Below, piece by piece: positions 45,296 through 53,799 of a DNA stretch of 64,000 nucleotides. Below the pieces are notes generated by a model that was not told where the DNA came from, made no database searches, and worked only from the letters and a program-made list of their open reading frames with translations. The position numbers and the translations under genes are program-made. Source of the stretch: Kiloniellales bacterium (GTDB lineage: Bacteria; Pseudomonadota; Alphaproteobacteria; Kiloniellales; JAKSBE01); assembly GCA_030066685.1 (NCBI GenBank), contig JASJBF010000020.1, positions 1 through 64,000 on the forward strand. Direction: 5' to 3'. Every line of letters starts with the position of its first letter. The stretch's first letter is position 1.

Positions 45296-46051
45296 TCAGT
45301 CCAGGATCTCGAGGCCCTGGGCGCGGATCGCCGCCTCGGCGCGGGGGATGTCGTCGGGCGTGTCGACCGCGACCGAGCTGTCGGAGAGCGGGATCATCCG
45401 GACCTCGTAACCCATCTCTAGGAAGCGGAGGATCTCGATGTCCTCCACGGCCTCCAGGGTCGACTTGGACGTGGCCGCGGCGAAGGCCGCCAGGGCTTCC
45501 GGGGGGAAGGCGTAGATGCAGATCTGCCGCCAGGCGGTCTTGAAGAGGTAGCGCTTGGTCGTCGGGATGGAGGCGCGGCTCATGTAGAGCAGCCGCCCGT
45601 CGGGGCGGGTCACTAGCTTGGGGATCGAGGGGTTGCGGAACAGCGCTTCGTCGGTGATCTCGCACATGCCGTTGATGATCTCGCCGGGCCGCTCGCGGGC
45701 GGTGGCGAGCACGCGGGTGATGTCCTCGGGATCGATCACCGGCTCGTCGCCCTGGACGTTGATGTAGAGGTCGGCCGGGTGGTCCTCGGCGAAGGCCGCG
45801 ATCCGGTCGGTGCCGGTCAAGCAGTCGTCGGGGGTCATGGCGACCTGGATGCCGACCTCGGCGCAGTAGTCGAAGATGCGCCGGTCGTCGGTCGCAACGT
45901 AGATGCACTCGGCCGGCACCGCCTTGGTGCAGCGATGCCAGGTGCGATGCACGAGCGGCACGCCGAGCAGGTCGATCAGGGGCTTGCCGGGCAGGCGGCC
46001 GGATTCGTAGCGGGCCGGGATGGCGACGAGATAGTCGGCTTTCGATGACAT
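45296..46051 (-). CDS. KdsB-family CMP-sugar (3-deoxy-manno-octulosonate) cytidylyltransferase
   Basis: A 252-residue nucleotidyltransferase that activates a 2-keto-3-deoxy sugar acid with CTP. AIPARYESGRLPGKPL is the CTP-binding signature, LYINVQGDEPVIDPEDI the metal/sugar site, and VEDIEILRFLEMGYEVRMI replaces the usual LExxEQLRxLE of KdsB. The sequence departs from standard KdsB in the SRASIPTTKR loop and C terminus, so the sugar could be Kdo or a related ulosonic acid. ATG 46051 (MSSKADYLV) is preferred to ATG 46105 because family sequence starts there; neither has a clear ribosome-binding site. Confidence 0.8.
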   Translation of the reverse strand: MSSKADYLVAIPARYESGRLPGKPLIDLLGVPLVHRTWHRCTKAVPAECIYVATDDRRIFDYCAEVGIQVAMTPDDCLTGTDRIAAFAEDHPADLYINVQGDEPVIDPEDITRVLATARERPGEIINGMCEITDEALFRNPSIPKLVTRPDGRLLYMSRASIPTTKRYLFKTAWRQICIYAFPPEALAAFAAATSKSTLEAVEDIEILRFLEMGYEVRMIPLSDSSVAVDTPDDIPRAEAAIRAQGLEILD

Positions 46052-46222
46052 GCGAGGCTTCGTTGCGACCTGCGACTCGGTCAGGAGCGCGCCATTGTCC
46101 GCCATCGGCGAAGCGCGGGCAAGCGGGACCCGGATCGGGCCGGGGACCTTGGCCGATCCCGGCCGCGCCTCTATAAGGAACCCGGGCCGTCACGCCGGAT
46201 TTCGGAGGGGAGTCATCGCCAC

Positions 46223-47743
46223 ATGGCCGCGCAGGAGTCGCCGCAATCCTTGATCCTCGGGGCGCAGCAACAGGCTGAGGCCGGCGATTTCGCGGGCGCG
46301 GAGAAGACCTTGGGCGAGCTCCTGGCGGCCCGGCCCGAGGAGCCGAGCGCGAACGCCCTGCTCGGCCTGGTGCGGGTGAAGGCGGGCCGTTTCGGCGCGG
46401 CGACCGGTCCCCTGAGATTGGCGCTGAAAGGCCGGCCGGAGGACGCGCAGCTCTGGAACGCCCTCGGCGTCGCCTGTGGCCAGGTCTTCGACGCCGAGCA
46501 GGCGCGCCAGGCCTTCGCGCGCGTCGCGGCCTTGCAGCCGGAGTCGCCGCAAGCACACTTCAACTTCGCGCTCGCTGCCCGGCGCTGCGGCGATGCCGCC
46601 GGCGCGGTCGCCGCCTATCGAGAGGCCCTCAGGCTCAAGCCTGGCTGGCCGGCGGGCTTGAGCAACCTCTCCAGCGCCCACCGCGAGGGCGGGGACTTCG
46701 ACGCCGCGGTCGCGGCCTGCGAGGAGGCGATCGAGCTCGACCCCGACTATGCGCCGGCCTGGCACAACCTGGCCCTGGCGCTCTTCCTGAAGGGCGACCT
46801 GCCGCGTGCCTGGGAGGCGCACCGCTGGCGCTTCAAGAACCCCAACGTGGTCAGCGTCAAGCAACGCCCCTTCACCCAGAAGCCCTGGCACGGCGAAGAC
46901 CTGACCGGCCGCCGCCTTCTGGTCTGGGGCGAGGAGGCGGTCGGCGAGGAAGTCATGTTCGCCAGCATGATCCCGGACGCCATCGCCCGGGCCGGGCAGT
47001 GCATCCTGGAATGCGAGCCCCGGCTGGTGCCGCTCTATGAGCGCAGCTTTCCGGGCGCGACGGTGGTCGCTCGCAGGGATCCGCCGGACCCCCGGGCCGA
47101 CGACCCCGGGATCGACTACCAGGTGGGGATCGCCGATCTCGCCGGGCCCCTGCGCGGGCGCTGGGAGGATTTTCCGAGCCCGCCCGCCTTCCTCGCGGTC
47201 GACGAAGCGCTCCGGGACCGCCTGCGGCAGCGCTACCTGGCCCGAGGTGGCGGGCCCCTGATCGGACTGTCCTGGTACAGCGCCAACCCGCGGGTCGGCC
47301 TGCCGCGCTCCCTGGGCTTGCGGCAGTGGATCCCGATCCTCCAGGCGATCCCGGCGACCTTCGTCAATCTGCAGTACGGCGATTGCAGCGAGGGCCTGGC
47401 CGACGTCAAGGCGCGGAGCGGCATCGAGATCCTCCACGATCCCGAGATCGACCAGCTCGAGAACATGGACGACTTCGCGGCGCAGACCGCGGCGCTCGAT
47501 CTCGTGATCTCGATCTCGAACACGACCTGCATGGTCAGCGCCGCCGTCGGCACCGAGACCTGGACCCTGCTGCCGCGCGGCTTCGGGCTCTACTGGTACT
47601 GGTTCGAAGGCCGCGACACCTCGCCCTGGTTTCCCGGGATGACCCTGTTTCGCCAGGACCGCCCCGGCGACTGGCAGGGGGTCATCGAGCGCATCGCGGG
47701 GGCGCTGGCCACCTGGACTCCGCCGGCGGCGGGCACGGCGTGA
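46223..47743 (+). CDS. TPR protein with GT9/GT41-like glycosyltransferase domain
   Basis: A 506-residue protein. TPR repeats fill about 5-195 (including WPAGLSNLSSAHREGGDFDAA and YAPAWHNLALALFLKGDL). The remaining ~300 residues resemble heptosyltransferase/O-GlcNAc-transferase-like C-terminal domains: LTGRRLLVWGEEAVGEEVMF, IGLSWYSANPRVGL, LQYGDC and DLVISISNTTCMVSAAVGT, which matches the nucleotide-sugar pocket. Such TPR-coupled enzymes often glycosylate proteins, such as flagellins, in alphaproteobacteria (family knowledge; the target here is unknown). Ends in a TGATG overlap with the next gene. Confidence 0.78.
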   Translation: MAAQESPQSLILGAQQQAEAGDFAGAEKTLGELLAARPEEPSANALLGLVRVKAGRFGAATGPLRLALKGRPEDAQLWNALGVACGQVFDAEQARQAFARVAALQPESPQAHFNFALAARRCGDAAGAVAAYREALRLKPGWPAGLSNLSSAHREGGDFDAAVAACEEAIELDPDYAPAWHNLALALFLKGDLPRAWEAHRWRFKNPNVVSVKQRPFTQKPWHGEDLTGRRLLVWGEEAVGEEVMFASMIPDAIARAGQCILECEPRLVPLYERSFPGATVVARRDPPDPRADDPGIDYQVGIADLAGPLRGRWEDFPSPPAFLAVDEALRDRLRQRYLARGGGPLIGLSWYSANPRVGLPRSLGLRQWIPILQAIPATFVNLQYGDCSEGLADVKARSGIEILHDPEIDQLENMDDFAAQTAALDLVISISNTTCMVSAAVGTETWTLLPRGFGLYWYWFEGRDTSPWFPGMTLFRQDRPGDWQGVIERIAGALATWTPPAAGTA

Positions 47744-48534
47744 TGCAGCCGGCGGAGATCCCGCGCCCCGAGGTCCGGCTTCCGGCACGGCTGGAGGACA
47801 GCGACCTCTTTCTCCACGATCCGATAGCCATCTTCGAGGTCGAGAACTTCCTGCCGCCGCGCCTCTATGCGGGCTTGGCGCGGACCTTCCCGGAGGCTGC
47901 GCAGTTCGGCCGCCGTTACGAGCGGGGCGGGAAGCTGTTCTTCAACCAGGGCCACCCGGAGTTCCGGCAGTTCGTCGGGCGCTATCCGGCCTGGTATGCC
48001 CTCTACGCCTGGTTCGCCTCGGCCGAGACCCTGGCGCAGCTCAAGCGGCTGGTGGACCCCTATCTCCTGCACCGCCCGGAAGAGGAGCGGCGGCGCTGGG
48101 TCTATCCCGCGCCTCCGGGACCCGCGGAGCGAAGCTCGGATGCCGATGCGACGCCCGTGCGCCCGGGCTTCGAGTTCTCGGCCCTCACGACCGGCGATTC
48201 GATTCCGCCCCACACCGACCTGCCGAAGAAGCTGCTGTCGCTGATGGTCTACTTTCCCGACCCCGACCTGGTGGCCCTGGAGGGCTGCGGCACGTCCTTC
48301 TACCGCGCCAAGCCCGGCGGCAAGACGCGGGTCGACTGGGACCCAAAGATGATGAGCGAGGCGGAGAGCGCCGAGTTCCTCGCCGGCCACGAGCCCTACT
48401 TCCGCTCGGCCTTCACGCCGAACAAGCTGGTCGGCTTCCTCAAGTCGGAAGTCTCCTGGCATGCCGTGCCGCCCCTGGACCTGCCCCCGGGCCGCGCCCG
48501 CAAGTCGATCAACCTGAACATCTATCTGCGCTGA
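47743..48534 (+). CDS. stand-alone 2OG-Fe(II) oxygenase-like protein
   Basis: A 263-residue protein translationally coupled (TGATG) to the TPR-glycosyltransferase. The oxygenase core has IPPHTDLPKKLLSLMVYF (HxD), a distal His in SWHAVPPLDL, and Arg in GRARKSINLNIYLR. The N-terminal ~100 residues (HDPIAIFEVENFLPPRLYAGL) are typical of this prolyl/sugar hydroxylase-like group. Coupling to the glycosyltransferase suggests the two modify one product or target. An upstream in-frame open stretch is only antisense to the glycosyltransferase frame. Confidence 0.78.
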   Translation: MQPAEIPRPEVRLPARLEDSDLFLHDPIAIFEVENFLPPRLYAGLARTFPEAAQFGRRYERGGKLFFNQGHPEFRQFVGRYPAWYALYAWFASAETLAQLKRLVDPYLLHRPEEERRRWVYPAPPGPAERSSDADATPVRPGFEFSALTTGDSIPPHTDLPKKLLSLMVYFPDPDLVALEGCGTSFYRAKPGGKTRVDWDPKMMSEAESAEFLAGHEPYFRSAFTPNKLVGFLKSEVSWHAVPPLDLPPGRARKSINLNIYLR

Positions 48535-48572
48535 GTTGGGCGTGTCCGACGCCGGGCGGCAGGCCGATCGGC

Positions 48573-48622
48573 TGGTGCCCCGAGCAGGACTTCAACCCGC
48601 AACGCCCTGATTGCAAATCAAG
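48573..48622 (-). other. degenerate 3'-half tRNA sequence with CCA (candidate att site)
   Basis: On the minus strand the segment reads as the 3' half of a tRNA: an anticodon arm with loop TTTGCAA (48606-48622), a 5-base variable loop, a T arm GCGGG-TTGAAGT-CCTGC (48584-48600), an acceptor strand TCGGGGC, discriminator A and CCA (48573-48583). The T loop has G where the invariant C56 should be, and no D arm or 5' acceptor strand follows. This is what an integrative element leaves at its far end after inserting at a tRNA 3' end. The CCA side faces the purine genes; the open side faces the hydrogenase locus. Confidence 0.55.
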
Positions 48623-48672
48623 TGAGACACGTTGTCCAAGGCTTTGATAACGATGCAGTTTTTCTTCCCTTG

Positions 48673-48811
48673 GTATAAGCGTCCGGTGAGGCCCACGTTG
48701 CGCGGGGCGGCGACTGGTCATAGGACTGGTCGTATGACTGACAGTGAGTTTCAGCGTGTCGAGGTGATCACGGGTGTGGGGCGCCGGCGGCGCTGGAGCG
48801 TTGAGGAGAGC
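48673..48811 (+). mobile_element. IS66-family left-end remnant with truncated orf1
   Basis: GTATAAGCGTCCGGTGA at 48673-48689 resembles the terminal repeat of IS66-type elements. A 26-codon fragment starting at ATG 48734 (MTDSEFQRVEVITGVGRRRR) matches the N terminus of the IS66 orf1 (TnpA) protein, then the frame joins unrelated sequence after VEES. The rest of the element is gone. A truncated element here is consistent with a boundary of acquired DNA. Confidence 0.65.
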
Positions 48812-49057
48812 TTTGACTGGATTTGGGTGCAACTCCAACTTTCGGTCAGGCGTGCCGTTCCTGACAGTCGCTCATAAGGTCTATTCGATGATCAGAAAGC
48901 GGTCGTTCATCAGCCAGGACGTGGAACGGGGAAAAGTGATCGTCATCCCTCGCCCAACAGACTGACGAGCGAGCATCGTGTGAGGGCAGTGCGGCTGGCG
49001 GTTTCTGTTGCCTCGATATCCGTATCAACCCTGCCCAATCGCGGGGCCCTTTCGCGG
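48812..49057. other. spacer with no recognisable gene
   Basis: Only short, unsupported open frames are present and none resembles a known family. It lies between the IS66 remnant and the promoter of the hydrogenase accessory operon and may be degraded mobile DNA. Confidence 0.4.
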
Positions 49058-49071
49058 TTGACTCAAATCAA
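49058..49071. promoter_or_regulatory. FnrN/FixK anaerobox upstream of the hyp operon
   Basis: TTGACTCAAATCAA matches the FNR-family consensus TTGAY-N4-RTCAA exactly. Its centre is about 69 bases before the hupK-like ATG. An activating site centred 41.5 bases before transcription would start the mRNA near 49106, about 28 bases before the ATG, so positive control of the operon fits. Confidence 0.7.
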
Positions 49072-49133
49072 GGACACCGGTTCGGCCCGGCTCCAAGCTT
49101 GACTTCGCAAACTTAGCAGAAGCGGGCTTGGTC

Positions 49134-50162
49134 ATGGTGATGCGGCAGGCGTCGCAACCCGACCCCCGAGACAGGGCGGCAACTGAGACCGGTGGATGGT
49201 TCACGAGCAGGTCCGCGGATCGCGATACCGCAGCGGCCAAGTTCGTGCCACCGTCCTTAGAAGCGATCGACATTGCCCTCCAGCCCGCGCCGGACGGCTG
49301 GCAGCCGCACATCACCTATCGCCGTCCTGACATCGGTGGCCTTCTTTCCGGTCTCCCGCTGTCCGTCGCTCGGGAGCAGCTCGGACGCATCCATACGGCC
49401 TGCGGATACGCCCACGAGACGGCGTTTACCAGGGCCGTCGAATCTGCCTTCGGCACTTCGACCGAGAGTGCAGCCCGCTATGCGGCGCGCGAACTGCATC
49501 TGCTGATCGAGGCTGCTATCGCGTACGCCCGCCGAGCGGCGTTGGAATTGGCACCAGCTTGTGGGGAGGAGCCGTGTGTCGCGCAATTGAAGGCTGTACT
49601 CGCGGCCGCGGGCGCAGCAAAGGCGACGATCGGCCTAGACCATCTCGACGAAGAAATAGTGCCAGACAGGCAGCCGCTGGCCGTGGCGATCGGTCGGTTG
49701 TGTGACGAACAGGCCCGCCTGCTTCAAGCGGTGCCGGCTGAACCGCCGGGCGTGATCATCGACCGCTTGCCGACGCCCCTGCGCAACCTGGCACGCGAGG
49801 GTTGGCGCAGACCTTGGCGGTTCTTCCGGACCATCGGCTCCACTGCCAGGGGGCTTGTCGACCGACTCGATCAGGAACCTACGCGGCCATTCTGTCCGAG
49901 TTCCAATACGGCCGGGAGCGGCAGCGCGACGACGTCACGTGGCCGGCTCAGATACGTTGTGCGAAGCAAGCAGGGGCGGCTCGTATCCCTTCGGGCGTCG
50001 ACTCCGACCAAGCGGCTGGTTGCGCCGGGCGGCGCCCTCGCCCGGCAACTAAGTCTGCTGCCCTTGGCCAACGATGTTGCCGACTTGGCACGGTTCGTCG
50101 TCCTCGCCGCCGATCCCTGCGCGCCGGCAACCATTCGGGTCAGCGAGGCAGCGCATGCATGA
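49134..50162 (+). CDS. hupK: HupK/HoxV-like hydrogenase maturation protein
   Basis: A 342-residue protein recognised mainly by context and by weak similarity to the hydrogenase large subunit. HTACGYAHETAFTRAVE recalls the N-terminal RICGVC region with only one Cys, and AADPCAPATIR near the end recalls the C-terminal DPCxxC, also reduced to one Cys. HupK/HoxV proteins are scaffolds for building or inserting the Fe(CN)2CO unit (family knowledge). ATG 49134 is chosen; ATG 49140 is equally possible. Overlaps hypA by 8 bases. First gene of the accessory operon. Confidence 0.65.
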   Translation: MVMRQASQPDPRDRAATETGGWFTSRSADRDTAAAKFVPPSLEAIDIALQPAPDGWQPHITYRRPDIGGLLSGLPLSVAREQLGRIHTACGYAHETAFTRAVESAFGTSTESAARYAARELHLLIEAAIAYARRAALELAPACGEEPCVAQLKAVLAAAGAAKATIGLDHLDEEIVPDRQPLAVAIGRLCDEQARLLQAVPAEPPGVIIDRLPTPLRNLAREGWRRPWRFFRTIGSTARGLVDRLDQEPTRPFCPSSNTAGSGSATTSRGRLRYVVRSKQGRLVSLRASTPTKRLVAPGGALARQLSLLPLANDVADLARFVVLAADPCAPATIRVSEAAHA

Positions 50163-50496
50163 GATGGCCCTGAGTCAGAGCCTGATCGAGGTGATCGAGG
50201 AGCAGGCCCGCCTGCAGGATTTCGCCAGGGTCAGGAGCGTGACAGTCGAACTCGGTTGCCTGGGGCATGTGGACGCCCATGCGCTGCGCTTTTGCTTCGA
50301 CGTCGTCACGCGCCGCACGATCGCGGCAGGCTCCAGGCTGATCATCGTCGATCGGCCGGGAAGGGTCGCGTGCCTCGACTGCGGCGCAATCGGCGATGTC
50401 GCCGAGCGGATCCTTGTCTGTCCGGACTGTGGCAGCGAGCGCGTGATGGTCGACGGCGGCGATCAGATCAGACTGACCGAATTGGAGGTAAACTGA
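50155..50496 (+). CDS. hypA: hydrogenase nickel chaperone HypA
   Basis: A 113-residue cytosolic protein delivering Ni2+ to the hydrogenase large subunit with HypB. The N-terminal [10 protein letters not shown] holds the nickel ligand His2; the zinc site is two CxxC pairs (Cys73/76 and Cys89/92). The start is fixed by this conserved N terminus. Ends in a TGATG overlap with hypB. Confidence 0.96.
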   Translation: MHEMALSQSLIEVIEEQARLQDFARVRSVTVELGCLGHVDAHALRFCFDVVTRRTIAAGSRLIIVDRPGRVACLDCGAIGDVAERILVCPDCGSERVMVDGGDQIRLTELEVN

Positions 50497-51281
50497 TGTG
50501 CGGGACCTGCGGCTGCGACGGCGCCGGCGCGACGATCGAGCGACCGACGGCCTCACACCATCACCAACATGGCCTGGGCGGGCATGCGCACAACCATGCC
50601 CATCTGGAGGCGGATCCACGCGTCCTCTCGCTGGAGATCGACCTGCTGGCAAAGAACGACGCGATCGCGGCGCGCAATCGGGCCCTTTTCGCCGAGCGGG
50701 GGATCGTTGCCGTCAACCTGATGTCGAGCCCGGGGGCAGGCAAGACGAGCCTGCTGGTGCGAAGCCTGGAAAGGCTCGCCGGCATCTATCCGGTCGCCGT
50801 GATCGAGGGCGACCAAGCCACCGCACAAGACGCTGAACGCATCCGCGCCTGCGGTGTTCCTGCGGTCCAAATCAACACCGGCAAGGGATGCCATCTCGAC
50901 GCCGAGATGATCGAACAGGCCCTGCCCGAACTGAACCTCCCGGACGGCGGCATCCTGTTCATCGAGAATGTCGGCAACTTGGTCTGTCCAGCCGGCTTCG
51001 ACCTTGGGGAACGCTGGAAGGTGGTGATCGCCTCTGTCACCGAGGGCGAGGACAAGCCCTTGAAGTATCCAGGGATGTTCGCGGCCTGCGGCCTGATGCT
51101 GGTGAGCAAGTGCGACCTGCTCCCGGCACTGCGCTTCGACGTCGACCGGCTCGAAGCGAACGCCCGGAGGGTCAAGCCCGAGATCGATATCCTGCGAGTC
51201 AGCGTCGAGACGCCGGACGGTCTTGCCCCCTGGCTCGACTGGCTCGAGGCGGCTGGCGTCGCCGTGTCCCCTGCCGCTTAG
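50496..51281 (+). CDS. hypB: hydrogenase nickel-insertion GTPase HypB
   Basis: A 261-residue GTPase. It starts MCGTCGCDG (Cys2, 5, 7: the high-affinity N-terminal nickel motif), then a short His-rich stretch ([16 protein letters not shown]) for nickel storage, and a GTPase domain with P-loop [22 protein letters not shown] and VSKCDLLP. The start is the conserved MCGTCG, overlapping hypA. Partner of HypA in nickel transfer. Confidence 0.97.
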   Translation: MCGTCGCDGAGATIERPTASHHHQHGLGGHAHNHAHLEADPRVLSLEIDLLAKNDAIAARNRALFAERGIVAVNLMSSPGAGKTSLLVRSLERLAGIYPVAVIEGDQATAQDAERIRACGVPAVQINTGKGCHLDAEMIEQALPELNLPDGGILFIENVGNLVCPAGFDLGERWKVVIASVTEGEDKPLKYPGMFAACGLMLVSKCDLLPALRFDVDRLEANARRVKPEIDILRVSVETPDGLAPWLDWLEAAGVAVSPAA

Positions 51282-51291
51282 GACCTCCGAC

Positions 51292-53562
51292 ATGCAGCCG
51301 CTCGCGACCGAACGGACTCAGTCAGGCGACCAAGAGCGCCTGCGGGTGCGTGTGCGCGGCCGGGTGCAGGGCGTCGGATTTCGGCCCTTCGTCTTCGGCC
51401 TTGCGGACGAACATGGCTTGAGCGGTTGGGTCCGGAATGACAACGAAGGCGTCCTGGTCGAGGTCGAAGGCGCGTCCTGCACGGCGTTCCTGCAGGACCT
51501 CGAGGCCCGACCGCCCGAACTCGCGCGGATCGACCGGATCGAAGTCGACCGGCTGTCTCCGACCGGCGGCGCGGCCTTCGAGATCCGGACCAGTGTGACC
51601 GACGCGGCAGCCGCAACGATGATCGGCCCGGATACGGCGACCTGCGAGGCTTGTCTGACCGAGATGTTCGATCCGACGGATCGCCGCTACCGCTATCCCT
51701 TCGTCAACTGCACCCATTGCGGGCCGCGCTATACAATCACCCGGGCGCTGCCCTATGACCGACCCCAGACCTCGATGGCCGGATTCCCATTGTGCCCGGC
51801 CTGCGCCTGCGAGTATGCCGATCCCGCCGACCGGCGATTCCATGCCCAGCCGCTTGCCTGCCCTGTCTGCGGCCCGCGGCTTTCGGAGCCGGTCGAGCGA
51901 ATTCTCGCTCGCCTGCGGCGCGGTGAGATCGTCGCGCTCAAGGGCATCGGCGGCTATCACCTGGCCTGCGACGCAAGGAATGCCCGGAGCGTTGCCCGGC
52001 TGCGCGCGCGAAAGGACAGAGAGGCGAAGCCGTTTGCCGTGATGGTCGCGGGCCTGTCCTCGGCTCGGCGGATTGCCCGTCTTTGCGACGCCGACGCCGA
52101 TCTGCTGCGCGACCGCGGCCGGCCGATCGTGGTCCTGCCGCGCCGGGCGGACGCGGACCTCGCGGCGGGGATCGCGCCGGACCTGGCTTCGGTCGGCATC
52201 ATGCTGCCCTATGCGCCGCTCCATTTCCTGCTGTTCCACGAAGCGGCGGGCCGGCCGCAAGGCACGGCGTGGCTCGAGCAGGCGCCGCCGGACCTGGCCC
52301 TGGTGATGACCAGCGCGAACCCCGGCGGCGAACCCCTGATCACCGACGACGCCGAAGCCCGGACCCGTCTTGCGGGGATCGCAGATGCGGTGGTCGGTCA
52401 CGACCGGCCGATCGTGGTCCGGGCCGACGACAGCGTGATCCAGGGCGGCGCCGCGCCCACGGTGATCCGTCGTGGCCGCGGCATGACCCCAAACCCGATC
52501 CCGCTTGCCCGAGCGGTCCCGAGCGTTCTGGCGGTCGGAGGCCATCTCAAGGCCACGGTCTGCCTCACCCGGGACCGGCAGGCCTTCCTGTCCCAGCATG
52601 TCGGCGACCTGGACAGCGTCGAGGCGCGCCGGTTCCTGCTCGAGACCATCGAGCACCTCCTGTCGATCCTCCAGGTGCGCCCGGAGGCCGTCGCCCACGA
52701 CCTGCACCCCGACTTCTTCACGACCCGCTATGCCCGGGGGCTCGGACTGCCGAGCGTTCCGGTGCAGCACCATCACGCCCACATCGCCGCGGTGTCCGCC
52801 GAGCACGGCCGGAGGGGCCCGCTGCTCGGCCTCGCCCTCGACGGCATGGGCTTTGGGCCGGATGGCACGGTTTGGGGCGGCGAACTGCTGTTGCTCGAGG
52901 GCACAGAGGTCACCCGGCTCGGTCACCTGCGTCAGCTACAGCAGCCGGGCGGCGACATCGCCGCGCGGGAGCCCTGGCGCATGGCGGCCGCCGCACTGCA
53001 CCTGCTTGACCGGGACGAGGAAACCCTGGGCCGCTTCGGCCGGATCGGGCCGGCCTCGGCGGTGCGCAGCTTGCTCCGGTCCGGCACCGCGGTGACCCCG
53101 ACCTCGAGCCTCGGGCGGTGGTTCGACGCGGCCGCGGCCCTGCTCGGTGTCGTCCCGGTCGCGGCCTACGAGGGGCACGCGGCGATGGTGCTGGAATCGC
53201 TTGTCGAGACGCCACGGACCATGCCGGAGGGCTGGACCCTTGCACCCGATGGCACCCTGGATCTGCTGCCGCTGTTGGACAAGCTGGCAGGAATGGCGCC
53301 GCGACCAGGAGCCGAGCTGTGGCACGGGACGCTGGCCGCCGGACTCTCGGCGTGGGCAGCGCAGGCGGTCGACAGCACCGGGGTCCGGACGGTCGCCCTG
53401 TCTGGGGGCTGCCTGTTGAACCGGGTGCTGCGTATCCATCTGGCCGCTGACCTCGAAGCACGCGGCATCGAGGTCTTGCTTCCCCGCGCCGCCCCGCCGG
53501 GTGATGGCGGGATCAGCCTGGGTCAAGCCTGGATCGCCGCTCAGACCATGGAAAGGACCTGA
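51292..53562 (+). CDS. hypF: carbamoyltransferase HypF
   Basis: A 756-residue enzyme that makes the thiocyanate precursor of the active-site CN ligands from carbamoyl phosphate and ATP. Domain order: acylphosphatase (VRGRVQGVGFRPFVFGLADE), two zinc fingers (CEACLTEM, NCTHCGPRY, CPACACEY, CPVCGPR), a YrdC-like domain (VALKGIGGYHLACDA) and a Kae1-like domain (VQHHHAHIAAVSAEHG). ATG 51292 follows GGACCTCC and begins the family sequence. Confidence 0.96.
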   Translation: MQPLATERTQSGDQERLRVRVRGRVQGVGFRPFVFGLADEHGLSGWVRNDNEGVLVEVEGASCTAFLQDLEARPPELARIDRIEVDRLSPTGGAAFEIRTSVTDAAAATMIGPDTATCEACLTEMFDPTDRRYRYPFVNCTHCGPRYTITRALPYDRPQTSMAGFPLCPACACEYADPADRRFHAQPLACPVCGPRLSEPVERILARLRRGEIVALKGIGGYHLACDARNARSVARLRARKDREAKPFAVMVAGLSSARRIARLCDADADLLRDRGRPIVVLPRRADADLAAGIAPDLASVGIMLPYAPLHFLLFHEAAGRPQGTAWLEQAPPDLALVMTSANPGGEPLITDDAEARTRLAGIADAVVGHDRPIVVRADDSVIQGGAAPTVIRRGRGMTPNPIPLARAVPSVLAVGGHLKATVCLTRDRQAFLSQHVGDLDSVEARRFLLETIEHLLSILQVRPEAVAHDLHPDFFTTRYARGLGLPSVPVQHHHAHIAAVSAEHGRRGPLLGLALDGMGFGPDGTVWGGELLLLEGTEVTRLGHLRQLQQPGGDIAAREPWRMAAAALHLLDRDEETLGRFGRIGPASAVRSLLRSGTAVTPTSSLGRWFDAAAALLGVVPVAAYEGHAAMVLESLVETPRTMPEGWTLAPDGTLDLLPLLDKLAGMAPRPGAELWHGTLAAGLSAWAAQAVDSTGVRTVALSGGCLLNRVLRIHLAADLEARGIEVLLPRAAPPGDGGISLGQAWIAAQTMERT

Positions 53563-53565
53563 ACC

Positions 53566-53799
53566 ATGTGCCTTGCGGTGCCCGCCGAGGTGATCGAGAT
53601 CGTCGACGAAAACCATTGCCGCGTCTCGCTGGGCGGCGTTCGGCAGGTGATCGCGACGGATCTGGTCGAGGACGTGGCGGTCGGCGAATACCTCATCGTC
53701 CATGTCGGCTTCGCGCTGGGCCGTGTCTCGCCGGAGGAGGCCGAGGCGACCCTGGCTCTGATGGCGCAGGCCGGCATCGTCCCGGAGGCCGCGTCATGA
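53566..53799 (+). CDS. hypC: hydrogenase maturation chaperone HypC
   Basis: A 77-residue chaperone that carries the Fe(CN)2CO unit with HypD. MCLAVPAEVIEI holds the essential Cys2 at the N terminus, which is exposed after Met removal. Normal length for HypC. It sits 3 bases after hypF and overlaps hypD by four bases. Confidence 0.96.
   Translation: MCLAVPAEVIEIVDENHCRVSLGGVRQVIATDLVEDVAVGEYLIVHVGFALGRVSPEEAEATLALMAQAGIVPEAAS

Noticed and set aside
43482-46556. A very long open frame (over 1000 codons) on the minus strand across the TPR and cytidylyltransferase genes
   Set aside because: It is an antisense shadow caused by high GC and few stops; its translation is Arg/Pro/Gly-rich and has no family motifs, while the genes on the other frames do.
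48573-48680. A complete tRNA gene at this spot
   Set aside because: Only the 3' half folds. No D arm or 5' acceptor strand complementary to TCGGGGC is found, and the T loop lacks the invariant C.
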